Source: Oscillospiraceae bacterium
GTDB lineage: Bacteria; Bacillota; Clostridia; Oscillospirales; Ruminococcaceae
Direction of reading: 5' to 3'
DNA: 64,000 bases
Assembly: GCA_025757985.1 (NCBI GenBank)
Contig: CP107210.1
Location: 992,001 to 1,056,000 of the forward strand
Shown here in pieces: positions 14,741 to 23,490 of this stretch (positions are counted from its first letter, which is position 1; the number at the start of each line of letters is the position of its first letter). Under the pieces are notes generated by a model. It was not told the origin of the DNA. It made no database searches and saw only the letters and a program-made list of their open reading frames with translations. The position numbers and the translations under genes were made by a program.

Positions 14741-15424
14741 TTACACAGGTTCATTATCATCTTCATCGACGGAGCTATCTTCATCGTCGTCCTCAAACTC
14801 CGGATCGTACCCATAGTCCTCGTCATCGTCCACATAATCAGCATCTGGGTCAGGCTTTGCCGCTTCCTGTGCCTTCTTCTTTTCCTGGACTTTCTTAAAT
14901 ACGAAGAATCCACCACCACAGGCAAGCACAATCAGAGTAAGAATCGCCGGGAGCATATTTGTGGATTTCGGCTTTTCCTCCGGTGTCGGTTCTGTAATTT
15001 CAGGAACTGTTTCAACTACTTCCGGCTTTGTTTCCTCAACCGGCTTGGTGAACTCTGCAACTTCTTCCTCGTCCATCAGCTTGAGCAGGTCGGCTTCATC
15101 CACCTGATTCAGAAAATGCACGGTTTCCTCGCCCTTATCATCACGGTCAATGATGATATAGAAGTAGTTTCCGTTTTTGGTTACAGCGGTAATGAACTGC
15201 TTTCCGCTTTTCGTAGGCGAGCCAGCGTCATCAACCAAAGTCAGATTGCCGTCGGGAGTAAGCGGTAGCATCGGCTCCTCCGGCTCTGTTTCGGGAACTT
15301 TTTCTTCGACCGCAGGTTCTTCAGTCGCTACGCTTTCATCTACATAGGCAAATGCCGTTGTAGAAAACACGCCAAAACACATTGCACACGCCAGCAATGC
15401 GGCTCCAATTTTCTTAAATCTCAT
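14741..15424 (-). CDS. CD1107-family mobile element protein (DUF4366), secreted and membrane anchored
   Basis: 227 aa. It has an N-terminal signal peptide (KKIGAALLACAMCFGVFSTTAFA region, residues about 4-26), then an extracellular part rich in Glu and Pro with FYIIIDRDDKGEETVHFLNQVDEADLL. A membrane helix lies near residues 155-175 (ILTLIVLACGGGFFVF), followed by a very acidic cytoplasmic tail. This is the DUF4366 layout found in ICEs next to DUF4315 and the NlpC/P60 gene. It probably belongs to the cell-envelope part of the transfer apparatus. GGAGGAAACG supports start 15424, overlapping the upstream gene by 11 bases. Confidence 0.88.
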   Translation of the reverse strand: MRFKKIGAALLACAMCFGVFSTTAFAYVDESVATEEPAVEEKVPETEPEEPMLPLTPDGNLTLVDDAGSPTKSGKQFITAVTKNGNYFYIIIDRDDKGEETVHFLNQVDEADLLKLMDEEEVAEFTKPVEETKPEVVETVPEITEPTPEEKPKSTNMLPAILTLIVLACGGGFFVFKKVQEKKKAQEAAKPDPDADYVDDDEDYGYDPEFEDDDEDSSVDEDDNEPV

Positions 15425-15671
15425 TCTGCGTTTCCTCCTCATTCATAGTATTGATCGTATCAGGCTTCGGAGCCATATCCGCAGCAAACATACGGAGCAG
15501 CTCGGAAAGCTGTTCGGGATTCAGGTTCGCAGCATGAACCATCTCATGGATTTCGGAATTTTCCTCCTCACGGTATCTGCGTTCCAGGTCTTTCACCTTA
15601 GCATCCCATTCTGCCCGTTTCTTACGGGCTTTTTCAAGGTCTGCACCTATTCTGTCTAACTTGGCACTCAA
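15414..15671 (-). CDS. DUF4315 family protein
   Basis: 85 aa, mostly one long charged coiled-coil (LDRIGADLEKARKKRAEWDAKVKDLERRYREEE, in blocks). A short C-terminal part follows with LNPEQLSELLRMF. This size and pattern define the DUF4315 proteins encoded between the NlpC/P60 transfer protein and the DUF4366 protein. It overlaps the downstream gene, which implies translational coupling. No enzymatic motif is present and the role in transfer is unknown. Confidence 0.85.
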   Translation of the reverse strand: MSAKLDRIGADLEKARKKRAEWDAKVKDLERRYREEENSEIHEMVHAANLNPEQLSELLRMFAADMAPKPDTINTMNEEETQNEI

Positions 15672-15685
15672 TCGCCATCCCTCCT

Positions 15686-17422
15686 TTAGTTTCTGATTCT
15701 GCCGAAGCAGTAAAAATGCTGTTGCCAGTAATTCGATTCGATAGAAGCGTAGGAAATGGGGTTTCCGCAGTGGATCATCATACCATTGCCAACATAGATA
15801 CCAACGTGTGATGCACCGGAGGTATCATAAGTGCCTTGGAAGAAAATCAAATCTCCCGGTTTGGCAGAGCTTTTCGGGATAATGTCGCATACGCCCATCA
15901 AACCGTTTGCGGTCAAACGACCAACACTCCAACCGTTTCCGCAGTGATTGATTACATAGGAAACAAATCCGGAGCAGTCAAAGGAGGTAGACGGGCTGCT
16001 GCCGCCCCACACATACGGGTATCCCAGATATTTTTCAGCTTCCCGAATCATATTGGCAAATCTTGTGTCTGTCAGCGCTTCGCCCGGAATATCATAATCG
16101 GTGTACTCGCCGCCAGGGGTGGCGTAAATGTCATTTCCGAAAATATCCGGTCTGTTGCCCCTTGTCTGAAGCAAAATTCTATATCGCTCCATATCATCTT
16201 CCGACAAGCCGGAATTTGAAATCACACTGTTCAAGCCCTTATTTCTGAGCTTCACATTCAGAATATAATATTCGTAATCTTCTTCCTCTGTTGTTGTCTC
16301 TCCCGTTTCGGGATCAGTAGAAGATGTTGTTCGTGTACGAATCTCTACTACTTCCGTCAGGGTCAGCTCATATTGTTGCTCAAATAGCCATTGCAGGGTA
16401 GCCTGCACCTCATCTCTGGTGTAATCCTCAAACTTCACCGTCAAATACGCCGCCAGCTCATAAGGATTGTGGTTGATTTCATCAAGGTCATACCGGTACT
16501 CGTCATATCCGCTATGAGTACGCTCGATATTATTGATTTTATTGCGGAGCGCAGCTTCCAAAGCCTTGTAATCATTGTCCGCACCAATAATATCTTCCTC
16601 TTTTGCAGTAAAAGAAGTTCCCAGAATGATCTGTGTGCCGCCTTGGAACATAGCCGAACAAGACGAGAACATCCCTGAGAGTATCATAAAAAGCAGTCCG
16701 GCAATCAAAACAAACAGAATCGTTTTAGAGTGTGTGGTGCAGAACTCCGTTACTCTTTCTGTGATGTTCTTGGCTCCCTGAGCTGCTTTGCCCGTTGCCT
16801 TGCCTGCACCCTTAGATGCAGAAGCCGTTGTCGAAGCGGTATTCTTACCGGCTTTGGCGGCAGCATATTCTTTCTTGATTGCCCTTTTCTGTTGCCAACG
16901 GGAAAAGGGATTGGAACCGGCATCGGGGTTGTCCTTTTTGAACTTCTCATACAGGGCATTTACATTTGCTTTATCTGACTTCTCAACCAGCTTTTCCGCC
17001 TTGTCGTAGGCTTTCAGCTTGTGACTGTAAACGGCATGATCGACGGTATAGACAGTGGATTCAACAGCCTTGGTCGTTTCCTGCACAGCCTGAACGCCGA
17101 TATTATCATCCTCATATTCTGACACCGCCCGATGTGCTTTGGATGTGAGCGTGACTGCGGCACCACGGCTTGCCATGTGCTTTGCCACAGATGGGCGCTC
17201 GATTTCCGTAAACTCCGCTTTTTCAAAACGGAGCTTTGCTTTACGGGAACCGGCTGCATCTGTTTCCAGCTTTAGCTTCGGCTTTGCCTTTTTAGAAGCC
17301 AATTTGTCTGCCGCTTTTTCAGCCCTATCAACCGCCTTATCTGCACGGTCGGCAGCTTTCTTCACATGAGAATCTGCAAGGTCATCTTCGGTAAAACGGA
17401 GTCGTGTAGGTCTTTTCGCCAT
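15686..17422 (-). CDS. CD1108-family transfer protein with NlpC/P60 peptidoglycan hydrolase domain
   Basis: 578 aa. The N-terminal cytoplasmic part (1-230) is rich in Lys, Ala and Asp. One membrane helix lies at about 230-255 (TILFVLIAGLLFMILSG). An extracellular region follows, then an NlpC/P60 domain from about 455. Catalytic residues visible are Cys483 in FDCSGFVSYV, His in GASHVGIYVG and the polar His in MMIHCGNP. Such enzymes cut the peptide stems of peptidoglycan and, like the VirB1-type hydrolases, open the wall for the mating channel. It lies directly downstream of virB4 with 3 bases between. Confidence 0.93.
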   Translation of the reverse strand: MAKRPTRLRFTEDDLADSHVKKAADRADKAVDRAEKAADKLASKKAKPKLKLETDAAGSRKAKLRFEKAEFTEIERPSVAKHMASRGAAVTLTSKAHRAVSEYEDDNIGVQAVQETTKAVESTVYTVDHAVYSHKLKAYDKAEKLVEKSDKANVNALYEKFKKDNPDAGSNPFSRWQQKRAIKKEYAAAKAGKNTASTTASASKGAGKATGKAAQGAKNITERVTEFCTTHSKTILFVLIAGLLFMILSGMFSSCSAMFQGGTQIILGTSFTAKEEDIIGADNDYKALEAALRNKINNIERTHSGYDEYRYDLDEINHNPYELAAYLTVKFEDYTRDEVQATLQWLFEQQYELTLTEVVEIRTRTTSSTDPETGETTTEEEDYEYYILNVKLRNKGLNSVISNSGLSEDDMERYRILLQTRGNRPDIFGNDIYATPGGEYTDYDIPGEALTDTRFANMIREAEKYLGYPYVWGGSSPSTSFDCSGFVSYVINHCGNGWSVGRLTANGLMGVCDIIPKSSAKPGDLIFFQGTYDTSGASHVGIYVGNGMMIHCGNPISYASIESNYWQQHFYCFGRIRN

Positions 17423-17425
17423 ACA

Positions 17426-19861
17426 TTACGCCTCCTTTTCCTGTGCCACCTCGTTTAACTTCGTGGTCATAATGCGATACAGTTCCAGATCTGTCGGGAA
17501 TCGGTCAATGAACGGCAGAATCACATTGCCATAGAACAGAAGTCCTTCGCCCTCACCGGAGTTGGTTACATAGGACAGCTGATGCGGCGAAATGTTCAAC
17601 CGCTGTGCCAGAATACTTCGGTCATCGCTTGCCTGATTCAGCATATAGATGAAATCAGAGTTTTCGAGGATGTTGGCAATCTCCGGGGAACGAAGCAGGT
17701 CTTTGACATTCTGAGTAATACCGGTCGGCAAGCCGCCCCATTTACGGAATCGCTTCCAGATTTCTACGGAATAGGTTGCCGTCTGTTCTTCCTTCAGAAG
17801 CAGATGGAACTCGTCAATATAATATCTGGTCGATTTACCGGCAGAACGGTTGGCAGTTACACGCCCCCAGACCTGATCCTGAACGATCAGCATACCGATT
17901 TTTTTCAGCTGATTGCCCAGCTCCTTAATGTCGAAGCACACCAGACGATTCTGAATATCCACATTGGTTCTGTTGTTAAACAGTTTCAGAGAACCCTTAA
18001 CATAGATTTCCAAGGCGGTCGCTACATGGTGGGCTTCCTTTTCGTCCTGTTTCAGAAGGGCATCATACAAATCCTCAAGGATCGGCATATTCTCAGGGGC
18101 AGGATTGTCGAAATATCTCTGGTAAATCTGATGCACACAACGGTCGATAACCGTCTTTTCGATAGGCTGCAAGCCATCCTTACTGCCCATAATCAACTCA
18201 CAGAGGGACAGGATAAAATCAGCTTTCAGTGCTACCGGGTTGTCATCCTCAGAGTAGTTCAGGTTGATGTCCATAGGGTTGATATAGTTGGTACTGGAGG
18301 AGCTGATTTTTACCACCTGACCATTGAACTTGTGAACCAGAGCCGCATATTCCGCTTCGGGGTCGCAGATGATAATATCGTCATCCGTAACCAGGAACGC
18401 ATTGGTGATTTCACGCTTTGCGGAAAAGGATTTACCGGAACCGGGAGTACCCAGAATCAGTCCGTTGGGGTTCTTGAGCTTCTTTCTGTCCACCATGATA
18501 AGGTTGTTCGACAGAGCATTCAGCCCGTAATAGAGCGTTTCTCCACCATTCTGGAACAGCTCCTGCGTGGTGAAAGGCACAAAAATAGCCGTGGAACTGG
18601 TAGTCAGGCCACGACGAATCTCAATCAGGTTTTGTGCCAAAGGCAGGCTGCTCATCAGTCCGGATTCCTGCTGAAAATCCAAACGACGCAGATTGCAGTT
18701 ATGCTTCTGGGCGATGCTCTGTGCCTGGAACACATTGTTCTCCAGTTCCTGCTCGGTGCGCCCGGTGTTCAGCACCAGAAATGTCACCATGAACATTCGC
18801 TCATTCTGGCTCTGCAATTCTTTCAGAAGTGACTTCGCATCTTTACCATAGGTAGCAAGGTCAGATGGGATAATGTCCATGTCATAGCCAGAACGCACAG
18901 CCTTTTTCTGTTCCTCGATTTTGGAACGGTCAAGCTCGGTGATGATTCTCTTGATGGTCTTAATCGCCGCAGTCTGGTCAACCGACTGGATGTGCATGGT
19001 CACGATCTGCGTGGATTCCATATCCAGAAAATCCGCCAGCATACGATCAGACAGGTCTGATGCCGTAATTGCCAGATAAGACATCGAACCGAAGATACTG
19101 CCCATCTGGAAGGTGCGGTTGGTCTTAAAGGCAAACGCCGTCGGAGCAATGAAGTCCTTTACGGACAGCCCGGATTCCACAAGATACTTCCAATCGAAGA
19201 AGAACTTATCATTATCACCCATGTGGAACATAGAGTGCATCAGATGCAGCCGCTCTTTGCCGTTCATGGTAGTGGCAATGACACCCAAACGCCGAAAGTT
19301 ATTGAGCAGATCGTTTTCGATATGGTTGAGTCTCGGCTTTGCCTGCCGCATGGATTCGGCTTCAATGCCGAATGTCAGGTACTTGGTTTTGGTCAAGCCG
19401 TTGTTGCCCTGCGCCAACTGCTTTTTCAGCATCTGGCTATACTCGGCACGGACGGGATTGAAGCTGTCCTTCTTGAACGGGATACGGATACTCTTTTCAA
19501 AGCTTTCAGCATCGGTACTCAGGTTCATAAAGGAAAGCTCAAAGTGAATGGAGCTGTCAAAGAAATTCAGGAAACTGCACCACTCATCGAAGATGGCAGT
19601 CTTATCTTCCTGCTGTGCCAGCTGATAGTTGATGTCCTGAAACTGAATGGTCTTGGTGTAATAACTGTCAGTGACACGGCAGATGCCATCCGGGAACATT
19701 CTCTGAAAGGGAATGGACTGCTGTGCAGTCTGCGGAATACCGTTGTCCTTCTTTGCCCGTTCCACAACAGCTTTAATTTCTCGCTGCTGCTTCCGATTCA
19801 GATTTGCAGGCATTTTGATGTTTCTTGCCTGTGGCTTCTTTTTGAAAAACAATTCGTTCAA
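17426..19861 (-). CDS. VirB4/TraE-like conjugation ATPase (CD1110 family)
   Basis: 811 aa, the usual length for VirB4-like ATPases of clostridial ICEs. The Walker A motif LGTPGSGKSFSAKREI is near residue 473. Walker B and later motifs include DDDIIICDPEAEYAALV, STRYYIDEFHLLL and GGLPTGITQNVKDLL. The N-terminal part interacts with the membrane complex in the family. The protein powers assembly or function of the type IV secretion channel. Its start overlaps the end of prgI by 89 bases. It looks complete, unlike the coupling protein of this element. Confidence 0.94.
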   Translation of the reverse strand: MNELFFKKKPQARNIKMPANLNRKQQREIKAVVERAKKDNGIPQTAQQSIPFQRMFPDGICRVTDSYYTKTIQFQDINYQLAQQEDKTAIFDEWCSFLNFFDSSIHFELSFMNLSTDAESFEKSIRIPFKKDSFNPVRAEYSQMLKKQLAQGNNGLTKTKYLTFGIEAESMRQAKPRLNHIENDLLNNFRRLGVIATTMNGKERLHLMHSMFHMGDNDKFFFDWKYLVESGLSVKDFIAPTAFAFKTNRTFQMGSIFGSMSYLAITASDLSDRMLADFLDMESTQIVTMHIQSVDQTAAIKTIKRIITELDRSKIEEQKKAVRSGYDMDIIPSDLATYGKDAKSLLKELQSQNERMFMVTFLVLNTGRTEQELENNVFQAQSIAQKHNCNLRRLDFQQESGLMSSLPLAQNLIEIRRGLTTSSTAIFVPFTTQELFQNGGETLYYGLNALSNNLIMVDRKKLKNPNGLILGTPGSGKSFSAKREITNAFLVTDDDIIICDPEAEYAALVHKFNGQVVKISSSSTNYINPMDINLNYSEDDNPVALKADFILSLCELIMGSKDGLQPIEKTVIDRCVHQIYQRYFDNPAPENMPILEDLYDALLKQDEKEAHHVATALEIYVKGSLKLFNNRTNVDIQNRLVCFDIKELGNQLKKIGMLIVQDQVWGRVTANRSAGKSTRYYIDEFHLLLKEEQTATYSVEIWKRFRKWGGLPTGITQNVKDLLRSPEIANILENSDFIYMLNQASDDRSILAQRLNISPHQLSYVTNSGEGEGLLFYGNVILPFIDRFPTDLELYRIMTTKLNEVAQEKEA

Positions 19862-20207
19862 CCTCCTTTTCCAGTTTGTACTGACGCATCAAAGCGTCAT
19901 AATAGTTGTCCGTCTGATAAGGGCGAACCTTGGGACGAACGAATTTGGTCTGAATGAAGTGTTCTACAACCACTTCCAACGGCTGACTATCCTTTTCATA
20001 CATTGCCAGAAAGAACAACGGTAACATGACGATCATCATGGACAGTGCTGCAAGGCTCACATTTCCGGTTGCTTTGACCAGAAAGAAAATCGGCACTCCG
20101 ATGAGCGCCGCCGCACCAAAGCAAAGTAACTGCCGTTTCGTCAGATTGAAGAACACTTTTGTTTTTACCCTCGTCAGGTCACGAGGTACGGGAATATACG
20201 CTGCCAA
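19773..20207 (-). CDS. PrgI family conjugation protein (CD1111-like)
   Basis: 144 aa. The PrgI start is AAYIPVPRDLTRVKTKVFFNLTKRQLLCF (in blocks), followed by two membrane helices (about 30-50 and 52-70) and a cytoplasmic region. PrgI proteins are VirB3-like inner components of Gram-positive type IV secretion systems. It lies between the VirB6-like and VirB4-like genes. GGAGGAAATTG precedes the start. Confidence 0.9.
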   Translation of the reverse strand: MAAYIPVPRDLTRVKTKVFFNLTKRQLLCFGAAALIGVPIFFLVKATGNVSLAALSMMIVMLPLFFLAMYEKDSQPLEVVVEHFIQTKFVRPKVRPYQTDNYYDALMRQYKLEKEVERIVFQKEATGKKHQNACKSESEAAARN

Positions 20208-20224
20208 ACAATTTCCTCCTTCCC

Positions 20225-21091
20225 TTAGTGAGCGCTGAATACACCCTTCGCAAGCGAACCAGTCTTAAACAGGGTGAAGCACAAAAGGACGGTGTAGCCC
20301 ATAACACCCCAGATAGAACCGATGATGTCATCACTGAATGCGATAGACTGAATCAGCACCGCATAAATGCCCACGCAGATCATAATCAGGAATCCCTGGA
20401 ATCCGATTGCAAACAGCGAACGCAGATAATTCTGTCCGATATTGCTCTGTTCTCTGTTTCCAAAAGTGGAAAGCGGAATCGGGGCAAGGCTGACCATCAG
20501 ATAAATTTCAATCATTCGACCGTAGACGATCACAAAGATGATGATTGCCAAAGCGGACATCGTGACCTGCACGATAAAGGATTGCAGGAACAAGCCGAGC
20601 AAAGGACCCAAATCCATTGCCATCAGCGTTTCTTCCATTGTTTCCAATGCCGAAGCATCTATGGCAGTATTTCCGGATATGATACCGGCGCTTGCGTTTA
20701 TAACGTGCTGTGTCACATCAAACACAGCCATCGTGATATTGAATGTGTTTGTGATTAACATGACCGCAACAAAAGTCTTGAACACCCATTTGAAGAAGAT
20801 CCAGGTTTCAAAATTTGCCAGATTGTTGTGGTCAATAATCATCTGAATTAGCTCATAACAGGCAATGAAGGTCAGAATCAAGCCTGCGATTGGGATAATC
20901 ACTGACTCGGAGATGTTTCGTACCATGGCAAAGACACCCGGCGAAAAATTCGCCGGGGTCATGCCAACGGAGGTTGCTATCTCGCCAACCTGGTTGTTGA
21001 CGGACTCAAACATCCCCGACAGATTTCCCATAATAGCTGAAACGAGCATTTCTTTCAGCCAGTCTGTGATCTGTTGGAGTATGCTGTCCAA
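20225..21091 (-). CDS. VirB6/TrbL-like conjugation membrane protein (CD1112 family)
   Basis: 288 aa. A short amphipathic start (LLQQITDWLKEMLVSAIMG) is followed by about six membrane segments, for example VIIPIAGLILTFIACYELI, LALIIFVIVYGRMIEIYLMVSLAPIPLS region and YTVLLCFTLF. It contains a large hydrophilic loop. This is the VirB6/TrbL-type channel component of ICE type IV secretion. AAGGAGG lies in front of the start, and the prgI gene follows after 17 bases. The gene appears intact. Confidence 0.88.
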   Translation of the reverse strand: MDSILQQITDWLKEMLVSAIMGNLSGMFESVNNQVGEIATSVGMTPANFSPGVFAMVRNISESVIIPIAGLILTFIACYELIQMIIDHNNLANFETWIFFKWVFKTFVAVMLITNTFNITMAVFDVTQHVINASAGIISGNTAIDASALETMEETLMAMDLGPLLGLFLQSFIVQVTMSALAIIIFVIVYGRMIEIYLMVSLAPIPLSTFGNREQSNIGQNYLRSLFAIGFQGFLIMICVGIYAVLIQSIAFSDDIIGSIWGVMGYTVLLCFTLFKTGSLAKGVFSAH

Positions 21092-21116
21092 AGGCGATTA
21101 CCTCCTTGTTTTGTGA

Positions 21117-21200
21117 TTAACCGAACAGTCCGGAGAGCAGAGGTACAAGGGTGGTGCCGATGAGGGCAACACCGCCGCCAGCCATGAGCTGTTTTATACC
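21117..21200 (-). pseudogene. 3' remnant of a Maff2 family gene
   Basis: On the minus strand the frame reads GIKQLMAGGGVALIGTTLVP and then LLSGLFG-stop. This is the C-terminal third of Maff2, a small membrane protein normally encoded between traG and the VirB6-like gene in these elements. Upstream of about 21200 the match ends at the edge of inserted DNA. The 5' part is not present elsewhere in the window. Confidence 0.75.
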
Positions 21201-21241
21201 CAATTAGGTGTAAAACTCTGCTCGATGGCGGGCGGCGGCGT
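21166..21241. repeat. Large imperfect palindrome at the left edge of the nested insertion
   Basis: The arm ending GTTTTATACC (21191-21200) and the arm starting GGTGTAAAAC (21207-21216) are inverted copies. The similarity continues outwards: GCCGCCAGCCATGAGC on one side and GCTCGATGGCGGGCGGC on the other. The right arm therefore looks like a second, inverted copy of the maff2 target region. Confidence 0.65.
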
Positions 21242-21290
21242 ACAAAAAATCTATATGGTGTTTTTAAGAGAACCGTCCCGGCGGGACAGG

Positions 21291-22961
21291 TCAGGCAGTG
21301 ACCTGTTCCACCTCTGGGATGGGTTTGAGATTAAAATGAATTTCGATAGAAATGTGTCTTGTTTTATCTTCGTCAATGCGCTCATGCACGACGATTTCTT
21401 TGATTAAGCGGTTGAGGGTGGCTACGTCCAGCTCTGTGATATTGGCGTATTCCTGAATGGCTTCCACCCATTGTTTTGCGTCATTGGCAAGCTGGACTTC
21501 ATCGGACAGCCGCTTTCTGCCCTCGGACACTTTTGCTTTAAGCTCCGCTTGCTCGGTCTGTGTCTTTTCCAGCATGGTGTTGAAATTCTGTTCACTGATA
21601 CGCCCTGCAATCATATCCTCATAAAGCCGCATTACCATTTTGTCCAGAACCTCAATCCGTTCCTCGTCCCTTGTGAGGGAGCGTTCCATTGCTTCCCGCT
21701 GTTCCCGCTGCTCGGCTTCACAGGTATTGGTCAAGCGGTCGGCAACCGCTTCCCCGTCCATCAGGGCGGCTCTGGCACATTCCCGGATTTTCCGCAGCAC
21801 ATGGCTGTAAAGGGTGTCATAATCAATCCGGTGCTGGGTGCAGTGGTTCTTTCCAAAGGCATTGTAGGTTTTGCAGGAGTAAATCTGCTGGGGATGTTTT
21901 GCGTTTGTGTAGCGTATCGTCAGTGACTTCCCACACTCACCGCATTTTATCAGTCCGGCAAACAGGCTGATTTCATTGGTCTGCCCCGGACGCTGGCGGG
22001 ATTTCAGCTTGTTCTGCACAATGTCAAAGCTCATGCTGTCAATCAGCGGTTCATGCTGTCCCTCCACCACAATCCAGTCCTCCGGCTTCTTTTCCCCAAT
22101 CGTGCCGATTTTGAAACGGTAGTCCTTTTTCTGGGAAGCAATCGCCCCGGTGTAGACGGGATTCATCAAAAGGTCTTTGATAACGGAGAAGTCCCACATA
22201 TACCGCCCGTTTTCCGGGTCTTTCTTTTCCCATTTGGTGCGGGTATTGCGAAGCCCCCGTTCCCGGTTCCACCATGTGGGGCAGGGGATTTTTTCTTCCT
22301 CCAGCCGTCTGCGGATATAGTTCGGACCATGACCGTTTAGGGCATATCCGAAAATCAGCCGCACAATCGGGGCGGTTTCCTCGTCAATGAGCAGATGGTT
22401 TTTGTCCTCCGGGTCTTTCCGATACCCGAACGGGGCAAGACACCCGGTAAACTGTCCTTTCTGCGCTTTCAGAAGATAAGAGGAATGGACTTTCTTGGAA
22501 ATATCCTTGCTGTACATCTCGTTCAGGATATTCTTGAACGGGGCAATATCGTTGTTATCACGCAGGGTGTCGATACCGTCATTCATGGCGATATAGCGGA
22601 CACCGTTTCTTGGGAAAAAGTCCTCAATCAAATGCCCGGTTTGCAGATAGTTACGCCCCAGTCGGCTGAGGTCTTTCGTGATGACAAGGTTGATTTGCCT
22701 GCGCTCAATGGCTCTCAACATTCTCTGTAAATCAGGACGCTCCATATTAAGACCTGTGAAGCCATCGTCCTGATAGACTGCCACAACCTCCCATCCCTGC
22801 TTTTCGCAGTATTTTTCCAGCATATCACGCTGGTTTGCGATACTGGCACTTTCGCCTTGCAGGTCATCGTCCTTTGACAGCCTGCAATAGACCGCTGCAC
22901 GATACCCTCCGGCAAGTGCCGAACCGATTGTTCTGTATTCCATTTCGTTCATCATAGCCAT
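21291..22961 (-). CDS. Large serine recombinase of the mobilizable element
   Basis: 556 aa. The resolvase domain begins with RAAVYCRLSKDD (nucleophile Ser29), followed by YQDDGFTGLNMERPDLQRML and ITKDLSRLGRNYLQTG. A recombinase domain (about 175-290) and a zinc-ribbon follow (LIKCGECGKSLTIRY, with later Cys in YSCKTYN and NHCTQHRI). A long coiled-coil and a beta-rich C-terminus complete the family order. Enzymes of this type insert and excise elements without other proteins. It is transcribed towards the maff2 edge, 90 bases from the junction, and starts directly after the stop of the upstream small gene. Confidence 0.93.
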   Translation of the reverse strand: MAMMNEMEYRTIGSALAGGYRAAVYCRLSKDDDLQGESASIANQRDMLEKYCEKQGWEVVAVYQDDGFTGLNMERPDLQRMLRAIERRQINLVITKDLSRLGRNYLQTGHLIEDFFPRNGVRYIAMNDGIDTLRDNNDIAPFKNILNEMYSKDISKKVHSSYLLKAQKGQFTGCLAPFGYRKDPEDKNHLLIDEETAPIVRLIFGYALNGHGPNYIRRRLEEEKIPCPTWWNRERGLRNTRTKWEKKDPENGRYMWDFSVIKDLLMNPVYTGAIASQKKDYRFKIGTIGEKKPEDWIVVEGQHEPLIDSMSFDIVQNKLKSRQRPGQTNEISLFAGLIKCGECGKSLTIRYTNAKHPQQIYSCKTYNAFGKNHCTQHRIDYDTLYSHVLRKIRECARAALMDGEAVADRLTNTCEAEQREQREAMERSLTRDEERIEVLDKMVMRLYEDMIAGRISEQNFNTMLEKTQTEQAELKAKVSEGRKRLSDEVQLANDAKQWVEAIQEYANITELDVATLNRLIKEIVVHERIDEDKTRHISIEIHFNLKPIPEVEQVTA

Positions 22962-23159
22962 TTACCCACACAATCCAGACGGTATCTGGCTCTTTTGAAC
23001 CTCATCTTCATTATAGCTCATATCTTTCCTTTTAGCAAGATATTCTTTCGTATTTGTCTTACCGTATTTCTGGGAAATCAGGCTGACGAACACATCGGTT
23101 GCGTCCAGTTCCCCGTCAAATACCGTTGTAACATGAATCTCTGTTTTGTTTTTTGCCAT
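22962..23159 (-). CDS. Small protein upstream of the serine recombinase, function unknown
   Basis: 65 aa beginning MAKNKTEIHVTTVFDGELDA, with DVFVSLISQKYGKTN and a polar C-terminus. No known motif is visible. Its stop codon directly abuts the recombinase start, so the two are probably translated together. The mixed polar composition suggests a soluble accessory protein. Its ATG is preceded by a GGAGG site. Confidence 0.7.
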   Translation of the reverse strand: MAKNKTEIHVTTVFDGELDATDVFVSLISQKYGKTNTKEYLAKRKDMSYNEDEVQKSQIPSGLCG

Positions 23160-23199
23160 AGGCAGTTATCCTCCATACATGAAAATAGCCAGACAGAGG

Positions 23200-23490
23200 G
23201 TGTCGGCAACGAAGTCCGGCAACGGGCTTCAAAAGACCTTGCAAACAATCTCAATCTGGCGATGGTTACTATTTATACTTTTCTTTTATTTTTCTGTTGT
23301 TTTGGTTGTTATAAGGGAGAAAAGCCCGCAGTTATGGGGTTTTCCCCGGCAACCGGCTCGGCAACGGGATAGCAACAGGGGATGCAACGGGCTGTCATTT
23401 TCAGAATGGAAGCTCCATCTGTTCTGTGACCTCCACAAAACCGTCCATCGTTTTTTCAGACGGGTTGCCGGAGTCCGTTGCCGGGTTTTC
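23200..23490. repeat. Cluster of GGCAACGGG-type repeats beside the replication genes
   Basis: The word GGCAACG, or its inverse, recurs at about 23204, 23214, 23348, 23359, 23382, 23465 and 23478, with a related AGCAACAGG near 23371. Two pairs share the layout GGCAACGxAxTCCGGCAAC, once in each orientation (about 23204-23222 and 23465-23485). The cluster overlaps the 3' end of the VirE-like gene. Confidence 0.5.

Noticed and set aside
21225..21407. Short plus-strand frame starting MAGGGVQK next to the maff2 remnant
   Set aside because: Its resemblance to Maff2 is limited to the palindrome arm. The rest is antisense to the recombinase 3' end, so it is treated as part of the repeat and not as a gene.
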